A DNA stretch of 55,455 bases, from positions 5,128,431-5,183,885 of the forward strand of contig NZ_CP083986.1 in the NCBI RefSeq assembly GCF_020172685.1. The letters are read 5' to 3'. The position numbers and the translations under genes were made by a program. This DNA is from [Mycobacterium] nativiensis (GTDB lineage Bacteria; Actinomycetota; Actinomycetes; Mycobacteriales; Mycobacteriaceae). Shown piece after piece: positions 49,712 to 55,455 of this stretch (position 1 is the first letter of the stretch; the number at the start of each line of letters is the position of its first letter). The notes beneath the pieces were generated by a model. The model was not told the origin of the DNA, made no database searches, and worked only from the letters and a program-made list of their open reading frames with translations.

Positions 49712-50170
49712 TTAGTTCGCCGCGGCGACGTCGAGAGTGACGTCGACGTTGACCTCGGGGTGCAGGTGCACCGAGACCGGGTGGCTGCCGATGGCCTTGA
49801 TGTGCGCCTTGGGCAGCCGGACGATCCGACGGTCAAGGTTCGGCCCGCCGGCCTTCTTGATCGCGGCAACCACGTCAGCGGCGGTCACCGAGCCGAACAG
49901 CTTGCCCGAGTCGCCGGAGGTCTTCACCGGCAACGTGACCGTGCCCAGCGCCTGCAGAGCTTCCTTGAGCTCCTTGGCGTGGTCCAGGTCGCGCACCTGC
50001 TTGGTCTCGCGAGCCCGGCGGATGTCGTCGGCCTGCTTCTGCGCGCCGCGCGAAGCGACGATCGCCAGCCCCCGCGGGAGCAGGTAGTTGCGGCCGTATC
50101 CGTCCTTGACCTCGACGGTGTCTCCGGCCGCTCCGAGGTGGTCCACCTCAGCGGTCAAAATGAGCTTCAT
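49712..50170 (-). CDS. rplI: 50S ribosomal protein L9
   Basis: A 152-residue ribosomal protein: N-terminal [20 protein letters not shown] with the [11 protein letters not shown] segment, a long charged connecting helix (about 45-75) and a C-terminal domain ending [16 protein letters not shown]. It binds 23S rRNA domain V near the L1 stalk and helps reading-frame fidelity. Last gene of the rpsF-ssb-rpsR-rplI operon, followed by a 13-bp terminator stem. Confidence 0.97.
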   Translation of the reverse strand: MKLILTAEVDHLGAAGDTVEVKDGYGRNYLLPRGLAIVASRGAQKQADDIRRARETKQVRDLDHAKELKEALQALGTVTLPVKTSGDSGKLFGSVTAADVVAAIKKAGGPNLDRRIVRLPKAHIKAIGSHPVSVHLHPEVNVDVTLDVAAAN

Positions 50171-50201
50171 CGTTTCGTACTTTCTCGGCTTGAGTGGTCG
50201 G

Positions 50202-50456
50202 CTAGCGCGCCGAAGAGGTGAAGGGCAGCAACGCGACCTCGCGGGCGTTCTTCACCGCGAGCGCGATGTCGCGCTGGTGCTGAACGCAGTTGCCGGTCAC
50301 ACGACGGGCGCGGATCTTGCCCCGCTCACTGATGTAGGTGCGCAGCAGCGAGGTGTCCTTGTAGTCGATCACCTGCTTCTTGTTCGAGCAGAATGCGCAC
50401 TTGCGGGTCTTGATCGGCTTCTCGGGAGCCGGACGCCGCTTGTTGGATTTGGCCAT
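50202..50456 (-). CDS. rpsR: 30S ribosomal protein S18
   Basis: An 84-residue S18 with an N-terminal basic tail and the core [23 protein letters not shown] and [20 protein letters not shown]. Cys20-x-x-Cys23 (KCAFC) marks the zinc-binding C+ type; mycobacteria can also encode Zn-free paralogues elsewhere. It sits in the 30S platform next to S6, whose gene is in the same operon. Confidence 0.97.
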   Translation of the reverse strand: MAKSNKRRPAPEKPIKTRKCAFCSNKKQVIDYKDTSLLRTYISERGKIRARRVTGNCVQHQRDIALAVKNAREVALLPFTSSAR

Positions 50457-50488
50457 CTACCTATCTCTTTCGTGCTGTAGTTCGTTTG

Positions 50489-51013
50489 TCAGAAGGGCGG
50501 CTCGTCGTCGGCGCCACCAAAGGAGCCGGACGCCGGAGCACTGCCCCACGGGTCTTCCGCGGGGGCGCCGCCAGAGGACATCCCGGCCGGGGCGCCGGAC
50601 GCCGTAGCGCCGCCACCCCCGCCGAAGCCGCCTCCGCCGCCGCCGCGGCTGACCTTGTTGATCTTGGCGGTCGCGTACCGCAACGAGGGGCCGACTTCGT
50701 CGACCTCCACCTCGTAGACGGTGCGCTTCTCGCCCTCACGGGTCTCGAAAGACCGCTGCCGAAGCCGCCCGGTGACAATCACCCGCGAGCCGCGGGTAAG
50801 GCTCTCGGCCACGTTCTCCGCGGCCTCGCGCCAGATGTTGCACCGCAAGAACAGCGCGTCGCCGTCCTTCCACTCGCCGCTCTGCCGGTCATAGACCCGC
50901 GGAGTGGACGCCACCGTGAAGTTGGCGACCGCTGCCCCCGAGGGGGTGAACCGCAGATCCGGGTCCGCGGTCAGGTTGCCAACGACGGTGATCGTGGTGT
51001 CACCTACAGCCAC
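50489..51013 (-). CDS. ssb: Single-stranded DNA-binding protein
   Basis: A 174-residue SSB: OB-fold (about 1-115: [60 protein letters not shown]), a Gly-rich spacer and the acidic tip DDEPPF that binds partner proteins. Forms a tetramer in replication, repair and recombination. The start codon is GTG 51013. Operon position between rpsF and rpsR is conserved. Confidence 0.97.
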   Translation of the reverse strand: MAVGDTTITVVGNLTADPDLRFTPSGAAVANFTVASTPRVYDRQSGEWKDGDALFLRCNIWREAAENVAESLTRGSRVIVTGRLRQRSFETREGEKRTVYEVEVDEVGPSLRYATAKINKVSRGGGGGGFGGGGGATASGAPAGMSSGGAPAEDPWGSAPASGSFGGADDEPPF

Positions 51014-51090
51014 GGGGGCCTCCTAGAATCGGTGTCAGCGCTTGATGCTGCATTCGCAGCATGAGCCTACGCAACGGCTGCGACAGTCGG

Positions 51091-51381
51091 CTACGACTTG
51101 TCGGTGCGCATCACCTTGGTGCGCAGTACCGACTCGTTCAGGCCGAGTTGGCGGTCGAGCTCGGACACCGTGGCCGGGGCGGCCTTGACGTCGATGACCG
51201 CGTAGATGCCCTCGGCATGCTTGGCGATCTCGTAAGCCAGGCGGCGCTTGCCCCAGATGTCGACCTTGTCAACCGTGCCACCGTCTTTGCGGATCACGTT
51301 CAAGAACGTCTCCAACGACGGGGCTACAGTGCGCTCGTCAAGAGTGGGGTCAAGGATGACCATGATTTCGTATGGACGCAT
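51091..51381 (-). CDS. rpsF: 30S ribosomal protein S6
   Basis: A 96-residue S6: [40 protein letters not shown] and [20 protein letters not shown]. It pairs with S18 on the 30S platform. It is the first gene of the operon and carries the complete extended Shine-Dalgarno AGGAGGTGAT (minus strand, 51391-51400), nine bases from the ATG, the strongest translation signal in the window. Confidence 0.97.
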   Translation of the reverse strand: MRPYEIMVILDPTLDERTVAPSLETFLNVIRKDGGTVDKVDIWGKRRLAYEIAKHAEGIYAVIDVKAAPATVSELDRQLGLNESVLRTKVMRTDKS

Positions 51382-51390
51382 GGGAACCTC

Positions 51391-51433
51391 ATCACCTCCT
51401 ATGGTCGTAGTGCGGCCGTGGATGTTTCCACGG
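51391..51433 (-). promoter_or_regulatory. rpsF leader: perfect Shine-Dalgarno with hairpin upstream
   Basis: Minus strand AGGAGGTGAT (51391-51400) is preceded by CCGTGGA-AACA-TCCACGG (complement of 51416-51433), a 7-bp stem with 4-base loop. This resembles the position of known S6:S18-binding leaders, but the conserved bulge was not verified. Confidence 0.45.
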
Positions 51434-51535
51434 CAGGAGGGTCGCCTGCGTCGGCAACCTGGTCAGGGTACCGGAGGCGCACGGCCGGAGTGAAATCGCC
51501 TGCGACGCTCATCGGCCCCGTTAGGCTCACCCACC

Positions 51536-52210
51536 ATGGTGAGACACCGCAGGTGGTTGGCGATGTCGGGGATTGGCATTGCGACACTGGGCGGGCTGCC
51601 GGCGCCGGCGGTCGCCGATGGCGACTGGGTGCAGCCGGGCCAGGTCGCGATGTTGATCCCGTCCGACGACGAGGTCGGTACCTATGCCGGGATGCCTATG
51701 TCCAACGTGGGTTCGGTGAGCATGGTGCCCTCGCCGCCGGAAGCTCTCCGGGAGCGAGATGACTGCCGGTTGTTCTACGAGGTGGGCACTACTGAGCTGG
51801 TCGGGAGCAACTACGCGTCTCACCGAGGCCAGAGGTGGGAGAACCGCTCACAGGACGCGGCCGCGCTCGTGGCTGTGACGACCTTTCCTTCGGTGGCTGA
51901 AGCGGTCGCGGCGTTCACCAACGCCTACAACCGGCCGGCGATCGACCGCTGCCTCCATGCACGGCTGGTTGGAGCCGACGTCGATCCGGGCGTCACCATG
52001 GACCTGGTGCACGTCGAATCCAGCCCCGACACGACAGTGATCTCCTGGCTGCTCTCGGCGCGCCACAACGGCGCGAATATGGGGTTCACCTCTGCGTTCC
52101 TCGTCGCTGTCGGAGCGAACTTCATGGTCGAGGTGATGACCAGCCAGTGGGGCAACGCCGCTGTGACCATGGACCGGCTCAGCCAACATGTCATGGACCG
52201 GGTGCACTGA
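51536..52210 (+). CDS. Exported PknH-sensor-domain-type protein
   Basis: A 224-residue protein with an N-terminal Sec signal (WLAMSGIGIATLGGLPAPAVA) and a PknH-C/PF14032-like extracellular sensor domain: MLIPSDDEVGTYAGMPM, PEALRERDDCRLFYE, YASHRGQRWENRSQDAAALV and CLHARLVGADVDPG. Two Cys (in DDCRL and RCLHA) may form the family disulfide. TAGGCT lies eight bases before the ATG, again suggesting a very short or absent leader. Divergent from rpsF. Confidence 0.8.
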   Translation: MVRHRRWLAMSGIGIATLGGLPAPAVADGDWVQPGQVAMLIPSDDEVGTYAGMPMSNVGSVSMVPSPPEALRERDDCRLFYEVGTTELVGSNYASHRGQRWENRSQDAAALVAVTTFPSVAEAVAAFTNAYNRPAIDRCLHARLVGADVDPGVTMDLVHVESSPDTTVISWLLSARHNGANMGFTSAFLVAVGANFMVEVMTSQWGNAAVTMDRLSQHVMDRVH

Positions 52211-52223
52211 CCCGGGTCGGCGG

Positions 52224-53018
52224 TCAGACCGCCGGAATCCAGAGCATCAGCCGCTCGGCGAGCTTCGCCGCCGCCTCGGCTCCGCCGGCACCACGCCGAC
52301 ACACCGAGGTGTACAGCAGCACATTGCTTTTGACGTCGGACTCGTAGGCGCAACTCCAGTCGACGGGCTTTCCGTCGATCAGTTGCACCCGACTCCACTG
52401 CACCCGGGCGCCGTCGACGGTGGTGACATGGAACTGCCAGGTGACATTTGCGTCGGCGTCACGCGGGTTGTGAACGGCGACCCCGTCGCACTTGCGCAAC
52501 TCCGAGGGAAACGCCGCGCCGAACGCGGCGTGCGCCTTGTCGGTGTCGGGGTAGGAGCCCACGCCCTGGCCGACGACGGTGTCGGCATTCTCTTCGCGGT
52601 CCTTCTGCTGGGCGCCTTTGTAGGCCGTCCAGTCGAAGCCAAAGGCGGGCATGGCGGGGCCGAGCAGGACCGCACACTCGGAATGCTCCCCCGGATTCAC
52701 CGGAGGAGCGGGCTGGTCGAAGCGCTTCTCGAAGCCCAGCGGCGAACCGACGATGGGGCCGGACACGTCCGGCGGCAGCAGCAGCGTGCGCAACCGATCA
52801 GGCAGGACCAGTGGCGGCGGAACCGGGGTGATCGAGGAATAAGTGGCCGGTTCACCGGCCGGGGCCACGGCCTCAGAAGTCTGGGCCTTGGTGGTGTCAC
52901 CGGGCGGCGGCACCCGGACGGCCCCGGCGTCGCCGGCGGTGTCACCGCTGTGCGAACAACCAAGCATCGCCATGGCTGCCAGGCCCGCCACTCCCATTCC
53001 CGCCAATACCCGCTTCAT
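52224..53018 (-). CDS. Lipoprotein with PknH-sensor-like domain
   Basis: A 264-residue lipoprotein: signal VLAGMGVAGLAAMAMLGC with a good lipobox (MLGC), a Pro-rich linker, then a sensor domain: TLLLPPDVSGPIVGSPLGFE, GEHSECAVLLGPAMPAFG, VGQGVGSYPDTDKAH, LRKCDGVAVHN and DWSCAYESDVKSNVLLYTSV. Several Cys pairs fit disulfides. AGGAG is seven bases before ATG 53018. Likely senses or binds an envelope ligand; no kinase domain is attached. Confidence 0.85.
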   Translation of the reverse strand: MKRVLAGMGVAGLAAMAMLGCSHSGDTAGDAGAVRVPPPGDTTKAQTSEAVAPAGEPATYSSITPVPPPLVLPDRLRTLLLPPDVSGPIVGSPLGFEKRFDQPAPPVNPGEHSECAVLLGPAMPAFGFDWTAYKGAQQKDREENADTVVGQGVGSYPDTDKAHAAFGAAFPSELRKCDGVAVHNPRDADANVTWQFHVTTVDGARVQWSRVQLIDGKPVDWSCAYESDVKSNVLLYTSVCRRGAGGAEAAAKLAERLMLWIPAV

Positions 53019-53052
53019 CACGTCACTCCTCCGATGATTCGTGGTTCACGTG

Positions 53053-53778
53053 TCAGCCGCCGATCCGGTTGGCGGTAATGTCCGCCATCTGCTGCGCCGT
53101 TGTCGAAGGGTTGCCGGTCTGACATGCCCCGTCGCGGTGTATCACATTGCGCTGCAGGCGAATCTGTGTTGAACAGCGCCATCCGGTGATCTGCCGGTCA
53201 CGCTGTTCCGACAACGTTACGGACAACCTCGAGTTGGTGACCGTGAGGGAATCGACGCGCCACTCCGCGTGCTCATCAGCCTCGGCCGGCACAGTCGCTG
53301 TCCGGCAACGCTCTTGCAGATCGGCGTTGATCGTCCGGTGGAACACGCGCGACGCGGTTTGTCCGTTCGCGTAGGCGCCCACGCCCTGCCAGGTGAAGAA
53401 GTTCAGGTCGTCACTGTCTTGCTGTCCCACCTGTCGGTAGGCGGTGAAGTCCATGGTCCAGAAGTCTTTGCCGGAGAGCGTCAGGGCCTTGCAGTCATTG
53501 CGATCCCGCAACGTGACCTCGGCGCCGGGTACCTGCGAGCGGCTGCTTCCGTGCATCGGCAGCCCGACAATGCTGCTGACATCGTCGTCGGACAGCAGCA
53601 GGGCTTCGACCCGCCCGGGTCGCAGCCCGTCAGCAGGCGCCTCGCTGGGCGTCTTGGCGGCCGAAGACACATTGGCCATCATGGCGTCCACGGAGATTTC
53701 TGCGGTCGTCGCACTGCAGCCGACGGTTGCCAACAGGGCCAGCGCGCAGCAGGCCGCGGCTTGAACTGAACGGTTCAT
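53053..53778 (-). CDS. Lipoprotein with PknH-sensor-like domain
   Basis: A 241-residue lipoprotein: signal VQAAACCALALLATVGC with lipobox TVGC, a short Ser/Ala-rich linker and a sensor domain: ALLLSDDDVSSIVGLPMHGS, LRDRNDCKALTLSG, WQGVGAYANGQTAS, QERCRTATVP and GWRCSTQIRLQRNVIHRDGA. It is similar in plan to the neighbouring lipoprotein at 52224-53018, 34 bases downstream, and they probably arose by duplication and are co-transcribed. Confidence 0.83.
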   Translation of the reverse strand: MNRSVQAAACCALALLATVGCSATTAEISVDAMMANVSSAAKTPSEAPADGLRPGRVEALLLSDDDVSSIVGLPMHGSSRSQVPGAEVTLRDRNDCKALTLSGKDFWTMDFTAYRQVGQQDSDDLNFFTWQGVGAYANGQTASRVFHRTINADLQERCRTATVPAEADEHAEWRVDSLTVTNSRLSVTLSEQRDRQITGWRCSTQIRLQRNVIHRDGACQTGNPSTTAQQMADITANRIGG

Positions 53779-53821
53779 CGGATGTCCCGCATCTCTCGTA
53801 AGCAGCTCGGCGGCCAGATCG

Positions 53822-55436
53822 TCACGATCGTAACGGCTGGCTGAGTTGCTGTCCGGCGGCACTGAGCGTACCGGCGGGCCGCTCGACGGCGCGGGCTCGT
53901 CCCGGCGCCGGGCGCAACCGCGCGGGCAGCCACGACGGCGGTGCATCCGGCGCACCGTCGAACACCCCACCGGCGGGATCGTCCGCCAGGCCGCGCGCAC
54001 GCACCGGATCCTCATCCGGGCGATAGATCTGCCGGATCACCAACGCGCACAACCCCAGCACCGCCAGGTCCCGCACCAGCACTGTGCTGGTGAACCACTG
54101 CTCGGGCAGGCTGCGGTCCGGGACGCTGTAGAGGTAGTACATCCGCGGCACCCACACCAGCGCGTCGACTGTCATCCAGGCCAGCAGCAGCCGGCGGTGC
54201 GGGACGGCCAGGACGGCCAGCGGCACCAGCCACAACGAGAACTGCGGACTCCACACCTTGTTCGTCAGTAGGAAGGCGGCGATCACCAGGAACGCCAGTT
54301 GCGCCAGACGCGGCCGCCTCGGCGCGGTCAGCGCGATGTAGCCGATACCGGCGCAGCACAGCGCGAACAACGCGGCGGCCACGCCGTTGAGCACCGTCGG
54401 CGGTTCCCACAACCCCAGATCGCCGTCAAACCCAGGCCAACCGGTCAGCGACTTCAGCACGTTGTAGAGCGAATCCATGTCGTCGCCGCGGCGGGAGTTG
54501 AGCCGGAAGAACTCGCTCCACCCGCGCGGCGCATACAGCAGCACCGGCAGGTTCACCGCCGACCAGCTCAGCGCCGCCGCCACCGCCGTGTGCTTGACCT
54601 CCCGCAGCCGCCCGGTGCGCAGTCCCAGCAACAGCAGCGGGAACAGCAGCAGCACCGGGTACAGCTTGGCCGCCGTGCCCACGCCGAGCAGCACCCCGGC
54701 CAGTGTCGGCCGGCGTCGTGCCCAGGCCAGCAGGCCGCACGTGGCGAATGCGACGGCCAGCGCGTCGAAATTGGTGAAGATCTGGAAGATCACCAGCGGT
54801 GAGGCGGCCACCAGCGCGGCGTCCCAGATTCGTCGGCCGGCCAACCCGGAGGTGGCCCACACCGTCGCCAACCAGGCCAGGGCCAGGCCCAGCGCGACGA
54901 TGTCGAAGAACACCACCACTTCGGCGACCCCCAGCAGCGCCGGGATCGCCACCAGCTTGGCTAGTGCCGTGTAGGTCTTGGCCAGGGCCATCGCGGCGTA
55001 CTGATAGAGCCCGGTCACCACCGGATACTCCATGTAGCGGACCGCGGGCGCACCGTCGTAGCGGGTCTGCTCCTGGCCCGTACCGTCCTTCTCCACCCAG
55101 CTGGACTTGTAGGGGAACTTGCCCTGGTCCAACAACTCGGCGGTATAGAGCGGTACGACATCGGAGTAGCACAGCTGGAAGTAGGCGCGCTCGTTGTCCC
55201 AGTTGGCCACCCGCTGGTCGGGGCCGCCGCTGCCGACGCTCTGCAGGCACGGCGACTTGGTGGTCCAACCCAACGCCAAGAACAGCACGGCGATCAAGAA
55301 CATCACCCGCAGCGGGGTCATGAACCGGGTCCGCCCGATCAGCGCGTGCCGGCCCACCGGGCCGCCGATGGTGTTCGACAGGGCGTGCGACAGCACGTCG
55401 GTGCGGCTCGGCAGATCGCGGTCATCGGCGGTACGC
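53822..55436 (-). CDS. GT87-type polyprenol-dependent mannosyltransferase-like membrane protein (Rv0051-like), 5' truncated
   Basis: The visible part encodes about 538 residues with around ten hydrophobic segments (VMFLIAVLFLALGW, IPALLGVAEVVVFFDIVALG, FTNFDALAVAFATCGLLAW, LAGVLLGVGTAAKLYPVLLL and others), the layout of DUF2029/GT87 glycosyltransferases, plus a Pro/Arg-rich tail. Matches M. tuberculosis Rv0051, next to rpsF there. The 5' end is missing: the sequence stops in the middle of the N-terminal region and is fused to adapter DNA, so any start predicted beyond 55436 is false. Confidence 0.85.
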
Positions 55437-55455
55437 CTGTCTCTTATACACATCT
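55437..55455. other. Nextera transposase mosaic-end adapter (artefact)
   Basis: The last 19 bases are CTGTCTCTTATACACATCT, exactly the Nextera mosaic end, not genomic. Read in reverse it gives the well-known artefact start MCIRDR for the truncated membrane protein. Confidence 0.97.

Noticed and set aside
1..55455. CRISPR array, tRNA or rRNA genes
   Set aside because: No regularly spaced direct repeats of suitable length and no cloverleaf-like or rRNA-like segments were seen.

Overview
The window is high-GC actinobacterial DNA that reads as a rapidly growing Mycobacterium (Mycolicibacterium-like). The evidence is a PE/PPE gene pair, stand-alone PE-PPE-domain hydrolases, the rpsF-ssb-rpsR-rplI-dnaB block next to an Rv0051-like membrane glycosyltransferase, F420-dependent (LLM) oxidoreductases, Rv2525c-like Tat proteins, and an atypical type II topoisomerase pair like M. 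smegmatis TopoN/TopoM. Both ends are assembly edges. The left end cuts into the 3' end of an IS110-type transposase. The right end is a 19-base Nextera mosaic-end adapter fused to a truncated coding region.

Bases 1-24900 are lipid/xenobiotic catabolism territory. An IclR regulator and a fused HadA/HadB-like dehydratase are followed by a tightly overlapping minus-strand operon (two acyl-CoA dehydrogenase subunits, alpha/beta hydrolase, crotonase, TetR, SCO6745-family protein). Then come a TetR with a perfect palindromic operator, an SRPBCC/hydrolase pair, a second two-subunit acyl-CoA dehydrogenase, a divergent crotonase, NTF2-like/LLM genes, an SDR-TetR pair, an ABC-F ATPase, a kinase-like/DUF fusion, a Tat DUF1906 protein, an HD protein, an LLM-VOC-TesB operon and its divergent TetR. 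Several divergent junctions carry clear inverted repeats.

Bases 25576-38351 are an envelope and accessory region. They hold a PE/PPE pair, a second DUF1906 Tat protein, and three Sec-exported PE-PPE-domain hydrolases. Two of those are close paralogues in inverted orientation flanking a two-gene methyltransferase module. Also here are a VapBC module, a small cysteine-rich protein, a candidate 28-residue membrane peptide, a FAD monooxygenase, an ArsR-SRPBCC operon with an operator-promoter readable base by base, and a CobW-type GTPase.

Bases 38499-55455 contain TopoN/TopoM-like genes, a penicillin-binding-like serine hydrolase, an alpha/beta hydrolase, crotonase, VOC and HAD genes, then dnaB, rplI, rpsR, ssb and rpsF. 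Three exported PknH-sensor-type proteins sit between rpsF and the Rv0051-like gene. Many genes appear to be expressed from leaderless promoters (TANNNT six or seven bases before the start codon).
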